DNA of 6,927 nucleotides. Source: Bacteroidales bacterium (GTDB lineage Bacteria > Bacteroidota > Bacteroidia > Bacteroidales > P3). The notes under the pieces are model-generated. The model saw only the letters and a list, made by a program, of their open reading frames with translations, searched no databases and was not told where the DNA came from. This document shows, one piece after another, positions 1-5,932 of this stretch. Position 1 is the stretch's first letter. Every line of letters starts with the position of its first letter. Location: NCBI GenBank assembly GCA_021443125.1, contig JABUUQ010000002.1:1039694-1046620 (forward strand). Reading direction: 5' to 3'. The translations under genes and the position numbers were made by a program.

Positions 1-60
1 AACGATTTGAAAACAGAATTGAGTAAGTAATTTGAGAAAATTTTTAGGATAGCGAAAAAA

Positions 61-288
61 TTATCAACTTTTTTGTGTTGAAAAATTTTTGATTTTTTTT
101 GTGCCAATTATGTCGAATTTTGTCAAAAATAAGCTAAAAAACAACACTTTGAAAGAAATTTGGCATATTTTGAAAATTCTCAAAAAAAATACTTGAAAAT
201 TTTTATTTGATAAAAAAAAATCGTATAGGACTACTGCAAAAAGCTCTGATTGTTTCAAAATATAAATTACAATAAATCAACACAAAAA
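61..288. repeat. 12-bp inverted repeat with DnaA-box-like words
   Basis: TTTTTGTGTTGA at 70-81 is the exact reverse complement of TCAACACAAAAA at 277-288. Just before the left arm, TTATCAACT (61-69) differs from the classical DnaA box TTATCCACA at two positions. The arms sit about 195 bases apart inside the dnaA leader. Because the region is so A/T-rich, a chance match is a real possibility. Binding by DnaA or an origin role is inference only. Confidence 0.25.
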
Positions 289-370
289 GAATTAAAAATA
301 AGAGCTGACGCAATTTTTTGATAAAATAACCTTTTCAAATTCTCATATACGAAAACTTTTGATAGCTTGC

Positions 371-390
371 AAAAAAAAATAAAAAAAAAT
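371..390. repeat. Phased A-tracts, two tandem A9T units
   Basis: The sequence is two exact copies of nine A followed by T, giving a 10-bp period close to one helical turn. A-tracts phased in this way bend DNA. They lie immediately upstream of the -7-type element at 408-415, at about -51 to -32 from the inferred dnaA transcription start, where an UP-type element would act. The promoter role is inference; the repeat itself is certain. Confidence 0.6.
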
Positions 391-407
391 CACATTTTAT
401 TTATTCC

Positions 408-415
408 TATCTTTG
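408..415 (+). promoter_or_regulatory. Candidate dnaA promoter -7 element (TATCTTTG)
   Basis: TATCTTTG fits the Bacteroidota -7 consensus TAnnTTTG. It would place the transcription start near 422 and give dnaA a leader of about 44 nt. No TTTG or TTG lies at the usual 19-21 nt spacing upstream; phased A-tracts are there instead. A second, looser candidate (a TATAAT at about 434-439) lies nearer the gene. Confidence 0.4.
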
Positions 416-465
416 CTAACTGAAAAAGTAGGCTATAATTTTTTGTTAAAAAATAGTAAAGATAG

Positions 466-1884
466 ATGGTAAAAGTTGATTTTCATAGTATTTGGGCAAA
501 ATGTTTGCAGTTTATCAAGGATAATATTTCTGACGATGAATTTAATGTATGGTTCAAAGATCTTAAGGCTGTTGCGCTAAAAGACAATACTCTGACATTA
601 AAAGTTCCCTCTCAGTTCTATTATGAATATATAGAGTCTCATTATATTCAGATACTTAGGGCGGCAATAGTTAAAGAGATTGGCACCGAGGCGAAATTGC
701 TATATACCTATGATATATCAAATACCCCAACAACCTTACCTTCCAACAACAAAGACTATAAGGAAAACCCATCTCAACCTTTGCCTATTTCTATGGATAC
801 TCCAGCAATAAGACAATTGCCAAATCCATTTGTTATGCCTGGATTAAAGCCTGTGAAAATAGAATCAAGACTTAACGAAAATTATAGCTTTGATAATTTT
901 ATTGAAGGTCATTGTAACCAATTGGCAAGAAGTGCAGGGCATGCTGTGGCGGCAAACCCAGGCAAGACAGCTTTCAATCCTTTCTTTATATACTCTAATG
1001 TAGGGCTAGGAAAAACACATTTAGCTCATGCTATAGGTCTTGAAACCAAAAAAATACACCCTGAAAAGACTGTTTTGTATGTTAGTGCCGACACCTTGCA
1101 CAGACAATATATGGCAGCATGTGCCCAGAAGGTTGTGAATGACTTGTTGCAATTCTATCAAATGGTAGATGTTTTGATTATCGATGATATTCAATTTATT
1201 AAGACAGCTGGAATGCAGGAAATCTTTTTCCAAATTTTCAATGAACTGCATAGCGAAGGCAAACAATTGATATTCACATCAGACAAGGCACCTGCAGATA
1301 TTACTGGTTTGGAACAAAGAGTGCTTTCACGATTAAAATGGGGTTTGAGTGCAGAATTGCAGGTTCCAGATTTGGACACACGAATAAAAATCATCAAAAA
1401 CAAACTGATGAATGCTGGAGGAATCAATATGCCTGAGGAAGTTATTCAGTATCTTGCCTTTAGTGTAAACACTTCCATTAGAGAACTTGAAGGAGCCTTA
1501 ACTTCATTGATGGCACATGCGACAGTATCAAAGAAAGATATTACTATAGAACTTGCAAGGCAGATTGTGGATGGTTTTGTTAAGAGCAACACACGAGAAA
1601 TTACTATAGATTATATTCAAAAGGTTGTTTGCGGTTACTTTAATATATCTTTGGAAAAAATGCTTTCAAATTCACGGAAACACGAAATAGTTGAAGCAAG
1701 ACATATTACTATGTTCTTAGCCAGAAAGCACACAGGTGCTCCACTTACCACCATTGGAGAAAAATGTGGTCATAGAAATCATGCCACTGTCCTTCATGGA
1801 TGCAGAGCAGTTGAAAACTTTTTGGATACAGACCAAGAATACAAAAATTGTTTGGCTGAAATAGAAAAGAAAATCCTTGATTAA
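466..1884 (+). CDS. dnaA: Chromosomal replication initiator protein DnaA
   Basis: DnaA is the AAA+ ATPase that binds DnaA boxes at the origin, melts the DNA and helps load the replicative helicase. The 472-residue length is normal for the family. Domain I covers about residues 1-80 (IWAKCLQFIKDNI, then VPSQFYYEYIE), followed by a Pro/Asn-rich linker to about 135. In the AAA+ core, Walker A is SNVGLGKTH (177-185) and Walker B is LIIDD (D240, D241). Sensor I is IFTSD, an arginine-finger-like motif is QRVLSRLKWGL, and sensor II is IRELEGAL. Domain IV at the C terminus carries IGEKCGHRNHATVLHGCRA. Two departures stand out. The first P-loop glycine is serine (S177), and the recognition-helix aspartate equivalent to E. 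coli D433 is asparagine (N438); arginines equivalent to R399 and R407 remain. The ATG at 466 matches the usual DnaA N terminus, and no Shine-Dalgarno is visible. The stop codon lies in the loop of a hairpin shared with convergent dnaX. Confidence 0.97.
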   Translation: MVKVDFHSIWAKCLQFIKDNISDDEFNVWFKDLKAVALKDNTLTLKVPSQFYYEYIESHYIQILRAAIVKEIGTEAKLLYTYDISNTPTTLPSNNKDYKENPSQPLPISMDTPAIRQLPNPFVMPGLKPVKIESRLNENYSFDNFIEGHCNQLARSAGHAVAANPGKTAFNPFFIYSNVGLGKTHLAHAIGLETKKIHPEKTVLYVSADTLHRQYMAACAQKVVNDLLQFYQMVDVLIIDDIQFIKTAGMQEIFFQIFNELHSEGKQLIFTSDKAPADITGLEQRVLSRLKWGLSAELQVPDLDTRIKIIKNKLMNAGGINMPEEVIQYLAFSVNTSIRELEGALTSLMAHATVSKKDITIELARQIVDGFVKSNTREITIDYIQKVVCGYFNISLEKMLSNSRKHEIVEARHITMFLARKHTGAPLTTIGEKCGHRNHATVLHGCRAVENFLDTDQEYKNCLAEIEKKILD

Positions 1885-1901
1885 GTCAAGGATTTTCTTT
1901 T
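1865..1901. terminator. Bidirectional terminator between dnaA and dnaX
   Basis: A perfect 16-bp inverted repeat (left arm 1865-1880, right arm 1886-1901) encloses the 5-nt loop TTAAG. Each strand reads an A-rich 5' arm, a TCCTTGA/TCAAGGA core and a 3' arm ending TTTTCTTTT, the pattern of an intrinsic terminator that works both ways. The last DnaA codons form the left arm, its TAA (1882-1884) falls in the loop, and the tau stop codon (1902-1900) overlaps the outer right arm. One element therefore appears to end both convergent transcription units. Termination is inferred from structure alone. Confidence 0.85.
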
Positions 1902-3578
1902 ATAATTCTATGCTTGCTGCAAATTCTTTTACCAAATCTTGCAATAAATTATTTTGTTTTTGGAGTTCAAAAAACTTATCCATAGCTGTATATGCTTTGG
2001 CATTATGTTCTTGTTTCTCCATCATAATATCTATTTTCAGATTTTCATAAAGCAATTCTTTTCTTAGCTTTTGCGCAATATCGGTCTTATGTTTGGTTAT
2101 TTCTTCAAAATCAAAAGAATTTTTTGCCCAAATTTGAACAACATAATCAGTATTAGATTTTATTTCAACACTAGATAAAGCAAAATAAAGGTTGGATTCA
2201 AAGTCTTTTATCTTGTTGGAATAGTCCTTAATTACCGAAACAACATCATTTATATTGAAAGGAACAAGTTTTGCCTGCTCTTCTGTTTTTGGTTCTGTAA
2301 CATTTGTTGATTTAATGGAGAATGCGGAAGTTTTGTTTCGGTTTAATAAATCTATTTTAGGAGTTGGAGGAGTAGTTATTTGTATTTCCTGTGTGTTTTC
2401 TTGCGTTTGGATTGGCTGTTGTATGATTATTTCATCACTATTGGAGTTTTTTTTTCAGCCCCTGCAGATAATTTTGCCATAACATTACACATTTTCATAA
2501 GTAACAACTCAACGCACAACCTTTTATTAGAAGACGTTTTGTATTCTTGTGCTGTTTTGTTGGCAAAATCAAGACAACGCAAAATAAATATCGTTGGACA
2601 ATTTTTGCTTTGAAGCAAGTATTTTTCTTGAACAGAAGCTGGCACATCCAACAATTGTATTGTCTGTGGATTCTGGCAAACCAACAAATTTCTAAGATGA
2701 GAGGCAAGACCATTTACAAAGATGTCGCCCTCAAAACCTTTTTTCAACACCTCATCAAACTTTAATAATGAATTTGTTAAGTCTGCAGCTAAGAAAAAGT
2801 CTATAAATTGGAAAAAATATTCATAATCCAAGATATTCAAAGAAGATATTACCTCACTATAAGCAAGGTTGCCATTTGTGAAAGCAACCATTGTGTCAAA
2901 AGTAGAAAGAGCATCGCGTAAAGCTCCGTCAGCCTTTGTTGCAATGATATCTAATGCTGCCTTTTCATACTGTACATTTTCCTGCTTGGCAATATATTCC
3001 AAATGATTTGAAATATCTATATTGTTGATTCTGTGAAAATCAAAAATTTGACAACGGGAAAGAATAGTAGGAAGTATCTTGTGCTTTTCTGTTGTAGCAA
3101 GAATAAATTTTGCATAAGCGGGAGGTTCTTCCAAAGTCTTTAGAAAAGCATTGAACGCAGCAGAAGACAACATATGAACCTCATCTATGATATATACCTT
3201 ATATTTTCCGTTCATAGGAGGTATATTCACCTGATTTACAAGCTCACGAATATCTTCCACAGAGTTGTTTGAAGCTGCGTCAAGTTCAAAAATATTCACT
3301 GAAGAACCATCATTGAAACTTTTGCATGAGTCGCATTCGTTGCAAGCTTCAATTTCATCGGTAACATTCAAACAATTTATTGTTTTTGCCAAAATACGAG
3401 CGCAAGTTGTTTTGCCTACACCTCTTGGACCACAGAACAAAAACGCTTGTGCCAACTGTTTGGAAGCTATGGCGTTTTGCAGGGTAGAGGTTATATGCTG
3501 CTGACCAACCACAGACTTGAATGTGGCAGGACGATACTTGCGTGCTGAAACAATAAATTCGTTTTCGTTTACTGACAT
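1900..3578 (-). CDS. dnaX: DNA polymerase III subunit tau (DnaX, full length through -1 shift at A9)
   Basis: DnaX tau is the ATPase of the DNA polymerase III clamp loader; its C-terminal part ties the loader to polymerase and helicase. Frame 0 from the ATG at 3578 encodes the whole AAA+ core. Walker A is GPRGVGKTT (50-58), zinc-site cysteines are at 69, 79, 82 and 85, and Walker B is DEVH (132-135). The SRC arginine-finger motif is at 174-176 and the sensor II arginine is R221. Frame 0 continues to residue 377 at the A9 run. From there the -1 frame is open for 182 more codons to a TAA at 1902-1900, giving 559 residues. The tail is a Q/T/P-rich linker followed by a folded-looking domain ending KAYTAMDKFF...LLQDLVKEF, which resembles the C terminus of Bacteroidales DnaX as I remember it. 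In the -1 frame a TGA abuts the A9 run upstream, so the shift must happen at or just after it. The start overlaps the rpoD stop by 10 nt. A homopolymer sequencing error is the alternative explanation. Confidence 0.88.
2427..3578 (-). CDS. dnaX: DNA polymerase III subunit gamma (frame-0 product of dnaX)
   Basis: Without a shift at the A9 run, translation adds only six residues (TPIVMK) and stops at TAA 2429-2427, giving 383 residues. This product keeps the ATPase, zinc and collar domains (DnaX domains I-III) needed to load the sliding clamp, and lacks the tau tail that contacts polymerase and helicase. E. coli gamma is 431 residues and is made at the same boundary by frameshifting. The stop comes 18 nt after the A9 run, as expected of an evolved two-product gene. 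Production of both forms here is inference. Confidence 0.7.
   Translation of the reverse strand: MSVNENEFIVSARKYRPATFKSVVGQQHITSTLQNAIASKQLAQAFLFCGPRGVGKTTCARILAKTINCLNVTDEIEACNECDSCKSFNDGSSVNIFELDAASNNSVEDIRELVNQVNIPPMNGKYKVYIIDEVHMLSSAAFNAFLKTLEEPPAYAKFILATTEKHKILPTILSRCQIFDFHRINNIDISNHLEYIAKQENVQYEKAALDIIATKADGALRDALSTFDTMVAFTNGNLAYSEVISSLNILDYEYFFQFIDFFLAADLTNSLLKFDEVLKKGFEGDIFVNGLASHLRNLLVCQNPQTIQLLDVPASVQEKYLLQSKNCPTIFILRCLDFANKTAQEYKTSSNKRLCVELLLMKMCNVMAKLSAGAEKKTPIVMK
2447..2455 (-). other. dnaX recoding site, A9 slippery run
   Basis: On the coding strand the sequence reads GCT GAA AAA AAA ACT in frame 0, an uninterrupted run of nine A. The nested A AAA AAA heptamer allows a -1 shift, after which decoding continues AAC TCC AAT. 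An A9 run can also make RNA polymerase add or lose bases, as established for Thermus thermophilus dnaX. Downstream I find only a 4-bp ATGA/TCAT stem, and upstream only AGGGG 3 nt from the run, too close to match the E. coli arrangement. This absence of stimulators favours transcriptional slippage over a programmed ribosomal shift. Confidence 0.8.
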
Positions 3579-4435
3579 AGGTATTTTGTTAGTTTTTGTG
3601 CAGATTCGCTTTTTCTTAAGTTATTTAGAGCTCTTTCTTTTATCTTTCTGGCTCTTTCCTTGGTAATATGCTCTGAGTTTGCTATCTCTTCCAATGTTTT
3701 GTTATGAGAATATCCTATACCAAAAAATTGAAAAATAACCTTTCTTTCCAAAGGAGATAAGGTAGATAATGCTTCCTGTATATCTGTACTCAAAGATTCC
3801 TGCATAAGAGTATCGTCAGGAGTTTTATCATTATCTGGACGCAAAACATCTATAAGATTTGTGTCTTCGTCTTCACCAATAGGAGCATCAACAGATACAA
3901 CCTTGTTGCCGGCAGACACAGTTTCATGGAGTTTTTCCAAATCCATATCCAAAGCTGCTGCAATCTCTTCATCAGAAGGTGGTCTTTCGAATTCTTGTTC
4001 CAAACTTGCCTTGGTCTTCTTTACTTTGTTCAACAAGCCCACCTGATGCAAAGGAAGTCTTACCATTCTTGATTTGTCGGCTATTGCTTGCAGAATACTC
4101 TGACGAATCCACCAAACAGCAAAACTAATGAATTTGAAACCTCTTGTTTCATCGAAACGCTGTGCTGCCTTTATCAAGCCAAGATTTCCTTCATTTATAA
4201 GGTCCTGAAGCGAAAGTCCTTGATTTTGATACTGTTTTGCCACAGAAACCACAAAACGCATATTGCTTTTAACCAATTTATCCAAAGCAGCTTGGTCTCC
4301 ATTCTTAATCTTTTGAGCCAAAACCACTTCTTCTTCTGGCGAAATAAGTTCCTCTTTGCTGATATCTTGCAGATATTGATAAAGAGAACTTGAATTCCTA
4401 TTGGTTATTGATTTTGTTATTTTCAGTTGCCTCAT
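3569..4435 (-). CDS. rpoD: Primary RNA polymerase sigma factor, RpoD/SigA type
   Basis: This is the housekeeping sigma factor, which directs RNA polymerase to most promoters. The start MRQLKITKSITNR is the stereotyped N terminus of Bacteroidota primary sigma factors, so I use the ATG at 4435 rather than the in-frame ATG three codons upstream. The protein is 288 residues and lacks region 1.1, as is usual in this phylum. Region 1.2 is about 16-50. Region 2 includes NMRFVVSVAKQYQNQGLSLQDLINEG (58-83 in part) and the -10-reading segment FDETRGFKFISFAVWWIRQ (94-112). Region 3 begins near 125, and the region 4.2 helix-turn-helix spans about 248-272. The recognition helix is unusual: TKERARKIKERA replaces the common TRERVRQIKEKA, and the glycine that usually starts the turn is missing (EIANSEHIT). 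The stop overlaps the dnaX start by 10 nt, implying co-transcription and translational coupling. Confidence 0.93.
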   Translation of the reverse strand: MRQLKITKSITNRNSSSLYQYLQDISKEELISPEEEVVLAQKIKNGDQAALDKLVKSNMRFVVSVAKQYQNQGLSLQDLINEGNLGLIKAAQRFDETRGFKFISFAVWWIRQSILQAIADKSRMVRLPLHQVGLLNKVKKTKASLEQEFERPPSDEEIAAALDMDLEKLHETVSAGNKVVSVDAPIGEDEDTNLIDVLRPDNDKTPDDTLMQESLSTDIQEALSTLSPLERKVIFQFFGIGYSHNKTLEEIANSEHITKERARKIKERALNNLRKSESAQKLTKYLCQ

Positions 4436-4457
4436 AATATGCAAAAAATGATTTGTG

Positions 4458-4489
4458 CAAAAATACTTACAAAGATTTATCCCTACAAG
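4458..4489 (-). promoter_or_regulatory. Promoter of the rpoD-dnaX operon
   Basis: On the minus strand CTTG (4489-4486) is followed after exactly 20 nt by TATTTTTG (4465-4458). This matches the Bacteroidota primary promoter pattern of a TTTG-like -33 element, 19-21 nt and TAnnTTTG. Transcription would start near 4451. That leaves about 15 nt before the ATG at 4435 and hardly any leader before the upstream ATG at 4444, supporting the start chosen for the sigma factor. An inverted repeat lies just upstream at 4507-4526. Confidence 0.65.
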
Positions 4490-4506
4490 AACATTTTAAC
4501 AAAGTT

Positions 4507-4526
4507 ATCAACCGTTAAATGTTGAT
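4507..4526. repeat. Inverted repeat upstream of the rpoD promoter
   Basis: ATCAAC (4507-4512) and GTTGAT (4521-4526) form a perfect 6-bp inverted repeat with an 8-nt spacer. The left arm lies within TTATCAACC (4505-4513), close to the TTATCAACT word in the dnaA leader. It sits about 60 nt upstream of the inferred rpoD start, where an operator or activator site would be plausible. The function is a guess. Confidence 0.4.
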
Positions 4527-4695
4527 TTCTCGCAGACATATTGAAATTGCTATATATAATAAGGTATTCAAAACATAAAAATTCTTTCTTCGTTTCAATA
4601 AATTAAAACGGCGTTTTATTTTACTGAAACTTGCTTTTAATTTTCCGAAACAGGCATTTTTGTTTTTGGCGGGCGGAGAACTAAAAATAATATCG

Positions 4696-4703
4696 TAAAT
4701 TTG
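4696..4703 (+). promoter_or_regulatory. Candidate rlmI promoter -7 element (TAAATTTG)
   Basis: TAAATTTG fits TAnnTTTG and would start transcription near 4709. That gives a 30-nt leader to the ATG at 4739 and argues against the in-frame ATG at 4706. The only upstream TTTTTG (4663-4668) is 27 nt away, longer than the usual 19-21 nt, so the -33 element is unclear. Confidence 0.45.
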
Positions 4704-4738
4704 CATTGCAATACAAGTCTATAAAAACATTTTACACT

Positions 4739-5923
4739 ATGGCAAAAAAAATTATTCTTAACAAAAACAAAGAAAAATCAATTCAAAGAAAACACCCTTG
4801 GCTTTTTTCTGGTGCAATAGCAAAAAAAGATAGCGAGATTAGGGAAGGAGAGATTGTAAAAGTCTATTCCTTTGAAGGAGAATATCTTGCCACTGGTTTT
4901 TGGCAAAATGACACCATAGCAGTCAAGATACTTTCGTTTGAAAATGAGAATATTGACAAACATTTCTTTGAAAACAGAATAAAACAAGCCGTTTTGTATA
5001 GAAAAAATCTCGGTTTCTTTGATGACGAAGGCAATACTATTTTTCGTCTTATCAATGCAGAAGGGGATTTTCTTTCAGGTTTGATAGCGGATTACTATGA
5101 TGGTAATATAGTATTGCAGTTTCATAGTGTGGGAATGTATTTGATGAAAGAGATTATAGTGGAAGCATTGTTGAACGCTTTGCCTGAAACTAAAACTATT
5201 TTCTCCAAATCTTCTTCAACTTTGCCAAAAAAGTCGCAAATAAGTGCCAAAGATGAATTTTTGTATTCCCAAAGCGAAGAACCTTATTTTATTGCAAAGG
5301 AAAACGCTTGTAAATTTCTTATAGACTACAAGGAAGGGCAGAAAACTGGCTTTTTTATTGACCAAATGAGCAATAGAAAACTTGTTTCAGAGATTGCAAA
5401 AAACAAAAAGGTGTTGAATTGTTTTGCCTATACGGGTGGCTTTTCAGTTGCTGCATTAAAAGGTGGTGCAACCTTTGTTGAGAGTCTTGATATTTCCAAA
5501 AAAGCCGTGGAAGTGTGCAATAAAAATGTGGAGATAAATAACTTTTCCGACAGACATAAAGCACTGGCAGTGGATGTTTTAGATTATTTAGATAAAGTTG
5601 AACTTGATGTGTATGACATGATAATTCTCGACCCTCCTGCCTTTGCAAAACACAACAGAGATTTGAATAGCGCTTTGAAAGGTTACCGTTCCATAAACAG
5701 AAAAGCTATGGAAAAAATCAGAAAGGGTGGATTCTTATTTACTTTCTCTTGTTCGCAGGCTGTAGGCAAGGATGATTTTATGACAATGTTGTTTTCTTGT
5801 GCCGCTCTTGCCAACAGGAAAGTAAGAATAGTAAGGCGGCTTCCTCATAACTTCGATCATCCTCAAAGTATTTTCCATCCAGAAGGCGAATATCTCAAAG
5901 GAGTTTTGTTATACATTGAATAA
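4739..5923 (+). CDS. rlmI: Class I SAM-dependent rRNA methyltransferase, RlmI-like
   Basis: The family transfers a methyl group from S-adenosylmethionine to the C5 of a cytosine in 23S rRNA (E. coli RlmI acts on C1962) and works in the cytoplasm. I start at the ATG at 4739 (MAKKIILNKNKEKS), giving 394 residues against 396 for E. coli RlmI. An in-frame ATG 11 codons upstream would leave almost no leader behind the promoter. An N-terminal PUA RNA-binding domain spans about 1-75 (HPWLFSGAI at 19-27). A central domain follows, and EGQKTGFFIDQ leads into the methyltransferase fold. The SAM-binding motif is VLNCFAYTGGFS from about 225. Motif IV is DPPAFAK (from D298), and FSCSQ carries the likely catalytic cysteine C338. 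There is no link to the neighbouring genes beyond position. The family is secure; the exact target base in this organism is inferred. Confidence 0.88.
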   Translation: MAKKIILNKNKEKSIQRKHPWLFSGAIAKKDSEIREGEIVKVYSFEGEYLATGFWQNDTIAVKILSFENENIDKHFFENRIKQAVLYRKNLGFFDDEGNTIFRLINAEGDFLSGLIADYYDGNIVLQFHSVGMYLMKEIIVEALLNALPETKTIFSKSSSTLPKKSQISAKDEFLYSQSEEPYFIAKENACKFLIDYKEGQKTGFFIDQMSNRKLVSEIAKNKKVLNCFAYTGGFSVAALKGGATFVESLDISKKAVEVCNKNVEINNFSDRHKALAVDVLDYLDKVELDVYDMIILDPPAFAKHNRDLNSALKGYRSINRKAMEKIRKGGFLFTFSCSQAVGKDDFMTMLFSCAALANRKVRIVRRLPHNFDHPQSIFHPEGEYLKGVLLYIE

Positions 5924-5932
5924 AAATGATGA

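Larger units (their letters stand above)
1..465. other. AT-rich non-coding region upstream of dnaA
   Basis: I see no convincing gene here. The stretch is extremely A/T-rich and dominated by A and T runs. Short open frames on either strand have low-complexity Lys/Phe/Ile composition and match no family I recognise. The first 30 bases are open in frame 1 up to a TAA at 28-30, and frame 3 closes at a TAA at 24-26. Either could be the last codons of a gene lying to the left, but too little is visible to decide. The region holds a long-range inverted repeat (70-81 and 277-288), a DnaA-box-like word (61-69), phased A-tracts (371-390) and a -7-type element (408-415). A replication origin next to dnaA is possible but not shown. 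Confidence 0.7.
4436..4738. other. Divergent intergenic region rpoD / rlmI
   Basis: This stretch separates two divergent genes and holds their promoters. I find no gene: a 63-codon minus-strand frame (4706-4515) is Lys/Ile/Phe-rich and lies upstream of the rpoD promoter without family features. Other structure includes a short palindrome TAAAAC-GGC-GTTTTA (4604-4618) and an isolated GC-rich patch GGCGGGCGGAG (4668-4678). Their roles are unknown. Confidence 0.7.

Noticed and set aside
1..30. End of an upstream gene (frame 1, stop at 28-30)
   Set aside because: Only nine codons are visible and frame 3 also ends plausibly at 24-26, so I cannot support a call.
124..131. Minus-strand TATTTTTG as a promoter for a leftward gene
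   Set aside because: There is no -33 element, and no minus-strand start codon or gene is seen between here and the window edge; probably a chance match in AT-rich DNA.
64..258. A 64-codon minus-strand open frame in the dnaA leader
   Set aside because: It is nearly all Phe, Lys, Ile and Leu, as expected from A/T runs. It has no recognisable domain and no credible promoter.
2456..2464. AGGGG upstream of A9 as a frameshift-stimulating Shine-Dalgarno
   Set aside because: It ends only 3 nt before the run, whereas the E. coli dnaX stimulator is about 10 nt upstream, and genes here show no Shine-Dalgarno use.
2441..2470. dnaX as a simple pseudogene or sequencing artefact
   Set aside because: All catalytic motifs are intact, the tail is open and DnaX-like, and the frames switch exactly at an A9 run as in known dnaX recoding. 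A homopolymer error cannot be fully excluded from sequence alone, so it is kept as the test in the finding.
2255..2482. A 75-codon plus-strand open frame with Cys/Ile/Val-rich composition
   Set aside because: It lies opposite the tau-specific part of dnaX, which reads as a coherent DnaX C terminus on the minus strand. The plus-strand frame is a shadow.
4436..4444. ATG at 4444 as the start of the sigma factor
   Set aside because: The conserved family N terminus begins MRQLKITKSITNR at 4435, and the promoter would leave too short a leader for the upstream ATG.
4515..4706. A 63-codon minus-strand frame between rpoD and rlmI
   Set aside because: Its composition is low-complexity, it spans the rlmI promoter region, and it ends upstream of the rpoD promoter. 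There is no family similarity that I recognise.
4706..4738. ATG at 4706 as the start of the rlmI-like gene
   Set aside because: It lies about 3 nt before the inferred transcription start, and the 11 extra residues are not part of the family N terminus.
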